In this document: one piece after another, positions 41,800-50,868 of the stretch
How positions within the stretch are numbered: position 1 is the first letter of the stretch
Layout of the letters: each line of letters opens with the position of its first letter
Source of the DNA: Amblyomma americanum
Lineage: Eukaryota > Arthropoda > Arachnida > Ixodida > Ixodidae
DNA: 64,000 bases
Direction: 5' to 3'
Assembly (NCBI RefSeq): GCF_052857255.1
Contig: NW_027526712.1
Location: 54,856-118,855 of the forward strand
Position numbers and translations under genes: made by a program
The notes under the pieces: generated by a model
Databases searched by the model: none
What the model was told of the DNA's origin: nothing
The model's input: only the letters and a program-made list of their open reading frames with translations

Positions 41800-43990
41800 G
41801 AAGGCCCAGGCCTTGACTAATCCACGTGGACCAGTATTCGCAGGAAATAAATTTGGAAAAAGGGGGCCCCGGCTTTGACTAATCCACGGAGACAAGTATT
41901 CGCAAGAAATAAATTTGGAAAAAGGGGACCCAGGCCTTGACTAATCCACGGGGACCAGTATTCGCAGGAAATAAATTTGGAAAAGGTGGCGCAGGCCTTG
42001 ACTAATCCACAGGGACCAGTATTTCCAGGAAATAAATTTGGAAAAAGGGGGCCCAGGCCTTCACTAATCCACGGAGACCAGTACTCGCAGGAAACAAATT
42101 TGGAAAAAGGGGGCCCAGGCCTTGACTAATCCACGGGGACAAGTATTCGCAGGAAATAAATTTTGGAAAAACGGGGCCCAGGCCTTGGCTAATCCACGGA
42201 TACAAATATTCGCAGGAAATAAATTTGGAAAAAGGGGGCCCAGGCCTAGACTAATCCACGGGGACTAGTATTCGCAAGAAATAAATTTAAAAAAAGGGGG
42301 TCCAGGCCTTGACTAATCCACGGGGACAAGTATTCGCAGGAAATAATTTGGAAAAAGGGGGCCCAGGCCTTGACTAATCCACGGGGACAAGTATTCGCAG
42401 GAAATAAATTTGGAAAAAGGGGGCCCAGGCCTTGACTAATCCACGGGGACCAGTATTCGCAGGAAATAAATTTGGAAAAAGGGAGCCCAGGCCTTAACTA
42501 ATCCACGGGGACCAGTATTCGCAGGAAATAAATTTGGAAAAAGGAGGCACAGGCCTTGACTAATCCACGCGGACCAGTATTCCCAGGAACTGAATTTGGA
42601 AAAGGGGGGCCCAGGCCTTGACTAATCCACGGGGACAAGTATTCGCAGGAAATAAATTTGGAAAAAGGAGGCACAGGCCTTGACTAATCCACGGGGACAA
42701 GTATTCGCAGGAAATTAATTTGGAAAAAGGGGGCCCAGGCCTTGACTAATCCACGGAGACAAGTATTCGCAGGAAATAAATTTGGAAAAAGGGGGCCCAG
42801 GCCTTGACTAATCCACGGGGACAAGTATTCGCAGGAAATAAATTTGGAAAAAGGGGGCCCACGCCTTGGATAATCCACGGAGACAAGTATTCGCAGGATA
42901 TAAATTTGGAAAAAGGGGACCCAGGCCTTGAATAATCCACGGGGACAAGTATTCGCAGGAAATAAATTTGGAAAAAGGGGGCCCAGGCCTTGACTAATCC
43001 ACGTGGACCAGTATTCGCAAGAAATAAATTTGGAAAAAGGGGGCCCAGGCCTTGACTAATCCACGGAGACAAGTATTCGCAAGAAATAAATTTGGAAAAA
43101 GGGGACCCAGGCCTTGACTAATCCACGGGTACAAGTATTCGCAGGAAATAAATTTGGAAAAAGGGGGCCCAGGCCTTGACTAATCCACGGGGACCAGTAT
43201 TCGCAGGAAATAAATTAGGAAAAGGGGGCCCAGGCCTTGACTAATCCACGGGGACAAGTATTCGCAGGAAAAAAATTTGGAAAAAGGGGACCCAGGCCTT
43301 GACTAATCCACGGGGACAAGTATTCGCAGGAAATAAATTTGGAAAAAGAAGGCCCAGGCCTTGACTAATCCACGTGGACCAGTATTCGCAGGAAATAAAT
43401 TTGGAAAAAGGGGGCCCCGGCTTTGACTAATCCACGGAGACAAGTATTCGCAAGAAATAAATTTGGAAAAAGGGGACCCAGGCCTTGACTAATCCACGGG
43501 GACCAGTATTCGCAGGAAATAAATTTGGAAAAGGTGGCGCAGGCCTTGACTAATCCACAGGGACCAGTATTTCCAGGAAATAAATTTGGAAAAAGGGGGC
43601 CCAGGCCTTCACTAATCCACGGAGACCAGTACTCGCAGGAAACAAATTTGGAAAAAGGGGGCCCAGGCCTTGACTAATCCACGGGGACAAGTATTCGCAG
43701 GAAATAAATTTTGGAAAAACGGGGCCCAGGCCTTGGCTAATCCACGGATACAAATATTCGCAGGAAATAAATTTGGAAAAAGGGGGCCCAGGCCTAGACT
43801 AATCCACGGGGACTAGTATTCGCAAGAAATAAATTTAAAAAAAGGGGGTCCAGGCCTTGACTAATCCACGGGGACAAGTATTCGCAGGAAATAATTTGGA
43901 AAAAGGGGGCCCAGGCCTTGACTAATCCACGGGGACAAGTATTCGCAGGAAATAAATTTGGAAAAAGGGGGCCCAGGCCTTGACTAATCC
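40757..43990 (+). repeat. 1,548-bp tandem higher-order amplification near the array edge
   Basis: A 25-monomer unit of 1,548 bp is tandemly repeated. A shortened monomer with AAATAATTTGG, missing one base, marks each copy at 40,793, 42,341 and 43,889, exactly 1,548 bp apart. 41,800-43,347 is one full unit, flanked by partial copies on each side. Landmarks at 41,136, 41,198 and 42,002 recur at 42,684, 42,746 and 43,550 with essentially no differences. Copy 1 of the super-repeat lacks this expansion, so it arose after the 27-kb-period copies separated or was lost from the other. Confidence 0.9.
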
Positions 43991-45706
43991 ACGGGGACAA
44001 GTATTCGCAGGAAATAAATTTGGAAAAAGGGGGCCCAGGCCTTGACTAATCCACGGGGACCAGTATTCGCAGAAAATAAATTTGGAAAAAGGCTTCCCAG
44101 GCCTTGACTAATCCACGGGGACAAATATTCGCAGGAAATAAATTTGGAGAAAGGGGGCCCAGGCCTTGACTAATCCACGGGGACAAGTATTCGCAGGAAA
44201 TAAATTTGGAAAAGGGGACCGAGGCCTTGGCTAATCCGCGGGGACAAGTATTCGCAGGAAACAAATTTGGAAAAAGGGGGCCCCGGCCTTGACTAATCCA
44301 CGGGGACCAGTATTCGCAGGAAATAAATTTGGAAAAGGTGGCCCAGGCCTTGACTAATTCATGGGAATAAATTTGGAAAAAGGGGCCCAGGCCTTCACTA
44401 ATCCACGGAGACCAGTATTCGCAGGAAATAAATTTGGAAAAAGGGAGCCCAGGCCTTGACTAATCCACGGGGACAAGTATTCTCAGGAAATAAATTTGAA
44501 AAAAGGGGCCCCAGGCCTTGGCTAATCCACGAAGACAAGTATTCGCAGGAAATAAATTTGGAAAAAGGGGACCCAGGCCTTGACTAATCCACGGGGACAA
44601 GTATTCGCAGGAAATAAATTTGGAAAAGGGGACCGAGGCCTAGGCTAATCCGCGGAGACAAGTATTCGCAGGAAATAAATTTCGAAAAAGGGGCCCAAGC
44701 CTTCACTAATCCACGGAGACCAGTATTCGCAGGAAATAAATTTGGAAAAAGGGAGCCCAGGCCTTGACTAATCCACGGGGACAAGTATTCGCAGGAAATA
44801 AATTTGAAAAAAGGGGCCCCAGGCCTTGGCTAATCCACGAAGACAAGTATTCGTAGGAAATAAATTTGGAAAAAGGGGACCCAGGCCTTGACTAATCCAC
44901 GGGGACAAGTATTCGCAGGAAATAAATTTGGAAAAAGGTGGCCCAGGCCTTGAATAATCCACGGGGAACAGTATTCGCAGGAAATAAATTTGGAAAAAGG
45001 GGGCCCAGGCCTTGACTAATCCACGGAGACAAGTATTCGCAGGAAATAAATTTGGAAAAAGGGGGCCCAGGCCTTGACTAATCCACGGGGACAAGTATTC
45101 GCAGGAAATAAATTTGTAAAAAGGGGGCCCAGGCCTTGACTAATCCACGGGGACCAGTATTCGCAGGAAATAAATTTGGAAAAGGTATCCCAGGCCTTGA
45201 CTAACCCACTGGGACCAGTATTTCCAGGAAATAAATTTGGAAAAAGGGGGCGCAGGCCTTCACTAATCCACGGAGACCAGTATTCCCAGGAAATAAATTT
45301 GGAAAAAGGGGGCCCAGGCCTTGACTAATACACGGGGACAAATATTCGCAGGAAATAAATTTGGAAAAAGGGGGCCCAGGCCTTGACTAATCCACTGGGA
45401 CAAGTATTCGCAGGAAATAAATTTGGAAAAAGGGGGCCCAGGCCTTGGCTAATCCGCGGAGACAGGTATTCGCAGGAAATAAATTTGGAAAAAGGGGACC
45501 CAGGCCTTGACTAATCCACGTGGACAAGTATTCGCAGGAAATAAATTTGGAAAAAATGGGGCCCAGGCCTTGACTAATCCACGTGGACCAGTAATCGCAG
45601 GAAATAAATTTGGAAAAAGGTTGCCCAGGCCTTGTCTATTCCACAGGTACCAGTATTCGCAAGAAATAAATTTAGAAAAAGGGGGCCCAGGCCTTGACTA
45701 ATCCAC
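43990..45706 (+). repeat. Divergent terminal monomers and satellite boundary
   Basis: The last roughly 28 monomers carry more private substitutions than the interior. One monomer near 44,358-44,372 is truncated by about 20 bp, joining CATGGG directly to AATAAATTTGG. Other oddities are GGCTTCCCAGG (about 44,092), GGTATCCCAGG (about 45,184) and AAAAAATGGGG (about 45,551). The array stops sharply after ATCCAC at 45,701-45,706 and is followed by CTGCCCTATGGAAG, which is unrelated. Higher divergence at the edge and homogeneity inside is the usual behaviour of arrays evolving by unequal crossing over. Confidence 0.88.
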
Positions 45707-46541
45707 CTGCCCTATGGAAGTGGCTCTACGGCTTTAGAACTCGGCTGCTACTCCCAAGCAGACGATGACAAATCCCTGCCGTGACGGCCACATTTCCATG
45801 GCAACGAAATGCAAAAATACACATATTTTATGGGATGTACTCTTAAAGAACGACGAGCAGCCTAAATTAAGTTTCAACCCTCCACCTCGGCGTCCCTCAT
45901 AAGGAGTGTGCCTTTACGAGACATTAAAATAGAACTCACACAGCCTCTAGAGCAAATGAGTGTTTGACCGAGACTTTGCTTCTTCACAGAGACACGCTCA
46001 TTCAAGCACCGCTTAATTACTCTATGAAGATTCGCTTGCGCACCCCTAACTTAATTCTTGTTTACCGGAGTCCAGGGAACATCGCGTGCAGAAGTTGACT
46101 GCCTTCGGAAGCCTACTACCGTTGCTGAGTCGAAAATATAAATTTCATTGTGCCAAAGCCAATTTCTCTTTCGCAGTAAGTGTAGGATAAGTTTGCTGAC
46201 CAGTTGAAATCTGACTTTTATAAAAATGAGCACTATTAGTAAGGATCGCTTCTAATTGTTGCGCCCCCTCTTCTTATGAATACTTCCCTGTTTCTGACAT
46301 CTCAGATGCGCTGAAATACTTCTCGCTGCAGGCTAAATCTTTATGACAATGTCTGTTATGGATTTTAAGCCAAGCATGAGCGCCAGTATTATTTGGTTAA
46401 CAGACGTTGGTTTCGAAGTGTTTAACTGCGCACGCACTGGCCAGGAACTAAACACCACTTCTTGTGTAATCTTTTTTCTGTAGCGTTTTCGTAAATTTTG
46501 AATCGTTTTCAAAATAGCAAAGCCACATCTACAAACCTAAA
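45707..46541. other. Unrecognised flank between satellite and LTR element
   Basis: About 835 bp of ordinary-looking, moderately AT-rich DNA. The longest open frame is a 60-codon minus-strand frame (46,051-46,233) with no motif I recognise. I see no monomer remnant, no tandem repeat and no RNA gene here. It continues, after the LTR element, at 53,733. Confidence 0.6.
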
Positions 46542-46545
46542 CCAT
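46542..46545. repeat. Target site duplication CCAT, left copy
   Basis: CCAT directly precedes the 5' LTR TGTGA end and is repeated exactly after the 3' LTR TCACA end at 53,729-53,732. A 4-bp duplication is typical of Ty3/gypsy integrases. It fixes the element ends to the base. Confidence 0.9.
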
Positions 46546-46810
46546 TGTGACGTTCCTTGTGTGTGCTACGAGGTTCCGCGTTCGACGGCGCGGCGTAGAC
46601 GGAGACCCAGATGACAGCGGCATCATCAATTACCCAGCCATGCTCTTTGAGAGTGACGACCAGAACGAAGGGGTTTAAACCCAACCGGACCCAACCGGAC
46701 CCGCCGCCGCCGCCGCGGGGAAACGGGCTTTATCCTCTCCAATTGCCGTGGCGGTTCCAGGGGAGGCCTCCCGAGCACATTCCAGGACAAGGGACCACTT
46801 TCCCGGCCGA

Positions 46811-46935
46811 TGACCCACGGGAACTGTCAGCGGGCCAGAGCGCGCCTTACCTTGAGGAGCGAGTGTCAGTTGATGGATGGAGAACGGAGGCCGGTGACCC
46901 GCGGGAACTGTCAGCGGGCCAGAGCGCGCCTTACC
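46811..46935 (+). repeat. 41-bp direct repeat inside U3 (two copies, 84 bp apart)
   Basis: The segments 46,811-46,851 and 46,895-46,935 are the same 41 bp with one mismatch (CCCACGGG versus CCCGCGGG), sharing GAACTGTCAGCGGGCCAGAG. The 3' LTR has the same pair at 53,135-53,175 and 53,219-53,259, there without the mismatch. Duplicated U3 blocks upstream of a TATA box often act as enhancer elements in LTR retroelements. That role is inference. Confidence 0.8.
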
Positions 46936-47111
46936 ACAGCCGACGCTATGCGCTACCTCGAAGACAACCTTCTTTCCCTCGGACTCAACACGTGAGGGGG
47001 GCGAGACCAGAAGTGCGGTGGTATGTTTGTGCGCCCAAGTGAAAGCCCTAGCCCCCCCCCTTCCCTTCCGGCGTGGGCGTCCTCACCCTAGGGAGTGTGG
47101 GGAGAAGAGGA

Positions 47112-47119
47112 TATAAAAA
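47112..47119 (+). promoter_or_regulatory. Probable TATA box of the 5' LTR
   Basis: TATAAAAA sits in AGAGGATATAAAAATCGAC, about 295 bp before the end of the LTR, leaving room for an R/U5 region. It is conserved in the 3' LTR (53,433-53,440). The start site is inferred to lie about 25-30 bp downstream. Confidence 0.7.
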
Positions 47120-47407
47120 TCGACAAGCAGTACGGAAGAAGAACGCTCAGGACGACATCGTTCGCCAAGAGGGCCTTCAGCGCCGAAGCCCGACGGCGTG
47201 CAGCTTCTGCCAGCAACCGCTCGAGCCCAACTCCGGAGCCACTCCATCGCCCCCATGAAGTCGTCGGCACGTAAGCTCGGACGCCCCAGCCTCTGAATCT
47301 TAATCATGTATAATTATTGAATATATCTGTTTGTTTAAACTGAGCCATACGGTGTCTCTTTGCCTCTCCGTCCCGTGTGGACCTGCGCATTATGGGGGTC
47401 ATCACAC

Positions 47408-47423
47408 TGGTGTCAGAAGTGGG
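47408..47423 (+). promoter_or_regulatory. Primer binding site, probably tRNA-Leu type
   Basis: TGGTGTCAGAAGTGGG begins one base after the 5' LTR end. TGG complements the CCA tail carried by all tRNAs. The rest resembles the complement of animal tRNA-Leu 3' ends (…CTGACACCA), recalled from memory. The position is exactly where minus-strand priming is expected in Ty3/gypsy elements. Confidence 0.75.
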
Positions 47424-47561
47424 GTCTCAAAAGCAAATGTCCTCTGAATGCTTGGACATTCATGACTTCAAAATTGTAATCAAAAGGGAATCACGGGACT
47501 GATTGTGGGACTTTTACCCCCATTTGAGAGGCTTGAGGCACTGGAGGGCTTGAGAAAAAAA

Positions 47562-48511
47562 ATGTCTGTATCTGAGGGAGCTCCCACTCCACAGCCGTCG
47601 CTCGGAGCAAGCATGCTGGCATTAGGAAGCGTCATTCCGACGTTTACGGGAGATAAGACAGGGGTTGCAATCTGCGATTTCTTTTCCATGCTAGAAGAGA
47701 TTAAGAAAATGGGGGGATGGTCCGATGCTCAAATGCTGGGAATGGCGAGGTGTAAGATGGCAGGAGCTGCTCATGATTTTGCTTGGCGAGACGAAAAAGT
47801 AAAATCCACAAAATCATTTGCGGAATTTAAGAAGCTCGCGTTTGAGCATTTCGACACTGAACCAACTAGCTCAAACCACCATTTTGCTAGAGGTTCCGTG
47901 ACGCCGGACAGATGGTAGGGGAGGACGTGCGAACGTTTGCGTAGCGGCTTCAGCGCTTAGCGCGCGATACGTTAAGCAGGGAGGAGGAAGGAGACCAGCT
48001 AAAGAAGAAATACGCGGAGGATATACTTAAAGAGGAAATGACCGCTTTGTTCGTGGCTGGTCTGCAAGACCCCGTGCGCCGGTTCGTGCTCTCGCGCAAG
48101 CCGAGCAATTTAGACCAAGCCGTGGAGGCCGCATTGGATGAGGAACGAAATGAGGCGTTAACGACAGCCGCAGCGAGAGTACGCGTCATAGAGAGAGCGG
48201 TGCTAAACCCTGAGGTTGCTTTCTTGACAGAGCGGTTAGATCGCTTAGAACAGCTGCTATCTCAGCAGGTAGAACGCCAGGTTGAAGCGCGCGCTCAACA
48301 GCGCCCATTCGCTGGAAACCGGAGACCGCCACAAAGCTACAGGCGCGGTATGCGAGATTTTGAAGAAATCGTATGCTTCGTTTGCCAGGGTCGCGGACAC
48401 ATCGCCAAGTTCTGCCAAAACGTGCGCCGTGGGGAGCTACAAAGAGAAGCAGGCGAGACACGCCCTATGCAAGCCTACAGCGGGGCTCCAGATACCGAGA
48501 CAAAAAACTAG
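47562..48511 (+). pseudogene. gag: Broken gag (capsid and CCHC nucleocapsid) of the gypsy element
   Basis: The first usable ATG is at 47,562; an open frame does extend upstream but only to a GTG. The first piece (to 47,918) has a capsid-like region with FFSMLEEIKKMGGW and the W/F-rich pattern typical of retrotransposon Gag domains. After about 47,880 the homologous reading moves to another frame, and that frame has an in-frame TAG at 47,942-47,944. It is then open to 48,511. The second piece (48,038-48,511 from its own ATG) contains a coiled, Glu/Gln-rich stretch and one zinc knuckle CFVCQGRGHIAKFC (CX2CX4HX4C), encoded at 48,374-48,415. The stop TAG at 48,509-48,511 follows directly on a slippery heptamer leading into pol. 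With one frameshift plus one nonsense codon, this copy cannot make full-length Gag. Confidence 0.88.
48502..48508 (+). promoter_or_regulatory. Programmed -1 frameshift site A AAA AAC at gag stop
   Basis: In the gag frame the codons are ACA AAA AAC TAG, so the heptamer A_AAA_AAC is in perfect phase and abuts the gag terminator. A -1 slip moves ribosomes into the protease-RT frame, which is open from here. X_XXY_YYZ heptamers of this type are a classic retroelement signal. No obvious stem-loop downstream was found by eye. Confidence 0.82.
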
Positions 48512-50868
48512 TTAGTCCTCCCCAGCCTGAGGAGCGTGGGGAGGGAGCAGTGGATGATGAGGTGGTGGTAGTTTGTGTGGCCGACGAGGCATGCCCTGTT
48601 GTGCGTTGCAAGTTAAACGGTTGTTGCATGGAACTGTTGATAGATACGGGGTCAAAGGTGACATTGCTTAAGGAGAGCAGTTTTAACATGCTTCGAAGGA
48701 AGGGGGACCGCGAGGTGTTGGAAGCGTCTGGTGGTATGGCAACCAAATTTGTAGGCATAACGGGGGATCCTCTTGGCATAAGTGGACTCTACCGGTTACA
48801 CTTCTCTCTCGGCGGAATTGCCTTGGAGCACCCCTGCTACGTATGCCCGGACACGGTGTCTCTGCCAAACGGAGTGTCAGGTATATTAGGGCAGGATTTT
48901 TTGAGAAAAGGGAAGGTAGTAGTCTCATTCTCTGAGGAAGAGGTTAATGCGGGCGGCTCAAAAGTTCCGTTTTTGAACAGGAGAGGGGCTGAGATTCGCA
49001 ATACCGATATTGACACCCGTCAAACAGTGGGATCATTGGAGAAGGTATATTCGCGGGTTGCCGTCAGGCTGGTCGAGGAGGCGGTCGTTCTTCCTTGGTC
49101 GGAGCACATTTTGTACGCGTTTGTGCCTTCAGATGTAGAGAGCGGCGCCGTGGGAGTGCTTGAGCCGGTCGACTCTCTCAGCAATGGCCTGAAGGCAGCC
49201 GCGTGCCTCGTGACAGTTAATGACGCCCACAGAGTGCCCCTACGGGTGGTTAACTGTAGCCAGCAGCCACTGAGCCTTCCCAAGAACAAACCATTGGCTT
49301 TCTTCACCTCTGCGATAGAGAAACGTGAGCCTACCGATACGGTACTCGCAACTGTAGAGCATGCTAGTCCTTCGGCTGCTCCAAAGGTGTCGTTCGATCT
49401 TTCTCACGTAAAATCCAGGGAGAGGGAGGCTCTGGCTGGTTTGCTGAACGACTACTCGGAGGTATTCGCCGCGTCCAACCTGGATTTGGGCTGCTGTGGC
49501 GTTATAAAGCACAGGATAGAAACCGGCACTTCATCGCCCGTTTACCAGCGTGCGTACAGGATTCCTTACTCCCAACGTGAGGAGATGGAGCGGCAGGTGC
49601 AGGACCTGATTGATCGCGGCATTGTCGAACACTCAAAGTCACCCTGGGGAGCACCAGCACTATTGGTGGAAAAGCCAGATGGCTCGTATCGATTGGTAGT
49701 GGACTACCGCAAACTAAATGCCGTAACTCGCATCGATCCATACCCCATCCCCAATATACAGGAGACGCTTTCTCAGCTGGGCTCTGCCAGGTACTTCACG
49801 GTAGTGGACATGGCGGCGGGATTCTGGCAGATAGCAATGGATCCGGCAGATGCCGAGAAAACGGCATTCAACACGCCCTCAGGGCACTATGAATGGAAAA
49901 GAATGCCGATGGGTCTGGCCAACAGCCCTGCTGTCTGGCAGAGAACCGCTGATGTTATCCTGGCAGGTCTTCTGGGGAGGCTGTGCTTCGTGTATATGGA
50001 TGACATAATAATATACAGTGACAGTTTTGAGAATCATTTGCGCGATATTGAGCAGGTTTTGGTGCGACTAAGAGGAGCGGGTCTCAAGCTGAAGCCCTCT
50101 AAGTGCCAATTCCTCAAAAACGAGGTGAAATACCTCGGGCACGTTGTTTCAGCTGACGGCGTGCGACCGGACCCTGAGAAACTAAGGTGTGTCTCGGATT
50201 TTCCATCCCCGACTAGCGTCCGCCAGGTCTGGCAGTTTCTCGGCCTGATCGGTTACTACCGAAGGCACATAGAGGAGTTCGCCAAGCTCGCTAAGCCGCT
50301 CACCGCCTTAACAGCCAAAAATGTCGCCTTTCGCTGGGACGAAAACGCGGAGGATGCTTTTGGGGCCCTGAAAAGGAAGCTAATGAGTGAACCGCTGTTG
50401 CGCCACCCGGATTTTAATTTGCCCTTCGTTATGGCCACAGATGCGTCAAAGTTCGCAGTTGGTGCCGTGCTATCTCAGGTTATCGAGGGCAAAGAACATC
50501 CCGTTGCTTTTGCTAGCCGACAGCTGAGCCCCACAGAGCAAAAGTACGGAGCTACGGAAAGGGAGTGCCTCGCCGTTGTCTGGGCAGTAAAGCACTTCAG
50601 ATGCTACCTTTACGGCCGCAAATTCAAGCTAGTCACAAACTGCCATCCTCTGAAATGGGTGATGAGTGTCAGGGACCCTAGCTCGCGACTCGCTAGATGG
50701 AATCTACACCTGCAGGAATACTGCTTTGAAGTTGAGCACAAGTCAGGAAAGACACATCTGAATGCTGATGCACTCAGCCGCACAGCTGCCGTGGCAGCTA
50801 TAGATGAGTTTGTCCCCGTATCGACCCCGCCGAATTACGCACAGATTAGTGCAAAGATCCTGACCTGA
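48502..50868 (+). CDS. pol: pol part 1: protease, reverse transcriptase, RNase H
   Basis: One uninterrupted frame, entered by -1 frameshift from gag; there is no need for its own start. Order: aspartic protease with LLIDTGS (Asp codon at 48,643) and GILGQDF; reverse transcriptase with VVDYRKLN, motif A VVDMAAGFWQ (Asp at 49,807), MPMGLANSPAVWQ and the catalytic YMDD at 49,993-50,004; RNase H with ATDAS (Asp at 50,440) and ERECLA (Glu at 50,563), ending with HKSGK and NADALSR. The usual third RNase H acidic position, normally in a TDH context, reads TNCH here (Asn codon 50,638-50,640), so RNase H activity is doubtful. The frame closes at TGA 50,866-50,868 because of a 1-nt shift; integrase continues in another frame. 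Protease and RT catalytic residues look intact. Confidence 0.93.
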   Translation, partial: KKLVSPPQPEERGEGAVDDEVVVVCVADEACPVVRCKLNGCCMELLIDTGSKVTLLKESSFNMLRRKGDREVLEASGGMATKFVGITGDPLGISGLYRLHFSLGGIALEHPCYVCPDTVSLPNGVSGILGQDFLRKGKVVVSFSEEEVNAGGSKVPFLNRRGAEIRNTDIDTRQTVGSLEKVYSRVAVRLVEEAVVLPWSEHILYAFVPSDVESGAVGVLEPVDSLSNGLKAAACLVTVNDAHRVPLRVVNCSQQPLSLPKNKPLAFFTSAIEKREPTDTVLATVEHASPSAAPKVSFDLSHVKSREREALAGLLNDYSEVFAASNLDLGCCGVIKHRIETGTSSPVYQRAYRIPYSQREEMERQVQDLIDRGIVEHSKSPWGAPALLVEKPDGSYRLVVDYRKLNAVTRIDPYPIPNIQETLSQLGSARYFTVVDMAAGFWQIAMDPADAEKTAFNTPSGHYEWKRMPMGLANSPAVWQRTADVILAGLLGRLCFVYMDDIIIYSDSFENHLRDIEQVLVRLRGAGLKLKPSKCQFLKNEVKYLGHVVSADGVRPDPEKLRCVSDFPSPTSVRQVWQFLGLIGYYRRHIEEFAKLAKPLTALTAKNVAFRWDENAEDAFGALKRKLMSEPLLRHPDFNLPFVMATDASKFAVGAVLSQVIEGKEHPVAFASRQLSPTEQKYGATERECLAVVWAVKHFRCYLYGRKFKLVTNCHPLKWVMSVRDPSSRLARWNLHLQEYCFEVEHKSGKTHLNADALSRTAAVAAIDEFVPVSTPPNYAQISAKILT

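Larger units (their letters stand above)
1..45706 (+). repeat. 62-bp satellite array with higher-order structure, open at left edge
   Basis: The whole stretch is a head-to-tail array of a 62-bp monomer; 121-182 is a consensus-like copy. Landmarks in each monomer are CCACGGGGAC, AAGTATTCGCAGG (or CCAGTATTCGCAGG), AAATAAATTTGG, five A's then five G's, GGGCCCAGGCCTTGACTAAT. The consensus has 21 A, 12 C, 18 G and 11 T (about 48% GC, 63% purine on this strand). With a mean unit slightly under 62 bp there are roughly 740 copies. Orientation never switches and nothing else is inserted. Common variants are ACAAG/ACCAG, loss of one or two A's, GGTGGCGCAGG and TAATTTTGG. No coding capacity is credible. 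I do not recognise the monomer as a named satellite. The array continues beyond the left edge, so total length is unknown. Confidence 0.97.
46546..47406 (+). repeat. 5' LTR of the Ty3/gypsy element (861 bp)
   Basis: Terminal inverted repeat TGTGA...TCACA. It is the partner of 52,870-53,728. Observed differences from the 3' LTR are 8 substitutions (around 46,679, 46,694, 46,737, 46,818, 47,039, 47,044, 47,182 and 47,359) and a C-run of 9 versus 7. The U3 part is GC-rich with a CCG run near 46,700 and contains a 41-bp direct repeat. A TATAAAAA box lies at 47,112-47,119. The 143-codon open frame inside it (46,611-47,042) is shared with the 3' LTR and shows no domain, so I do not call it a gene. 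Confidence 0.95.

Noticed and set aside
984..45094. Dozens of 60-108-codon open frames inside the satellite, mostly minus strand, with repeated WISQGLGPLF and GLVKAWAPF words
   Set aside because: They are a by-product of the monomer. Because 62 is not a multiple of 3, a frame passes through all three phases and meets a stop about every 186 bp. Lengths step by about 21 codons, one monomer, when a stop is mutated. No start context, domain or selection is evident.
1..45706. CRISPR-like array
   Set aside because: There are no unique spacers: the whole 62-bp unit repeats head to tail, and the surrounding elements are eukaryotic retrotransposons.
1..45706. Telomeric repeat or G-quadruplex array
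   Set aside because: Monomers are far longer than telomeric units. G-runs of 4 and 5 are about 30 bases apart, too far for canonical quadruplex loops.
46611..47042. 143-codon frame in the 5' LTR, repeated at 52,935-53,366 in the 3' LTR
   Set aside because: It lies in U3 before the TATA box, is proline-rich from a CCG run, contains the U3 direct repeat as a peptide repeat, and has no known domain.
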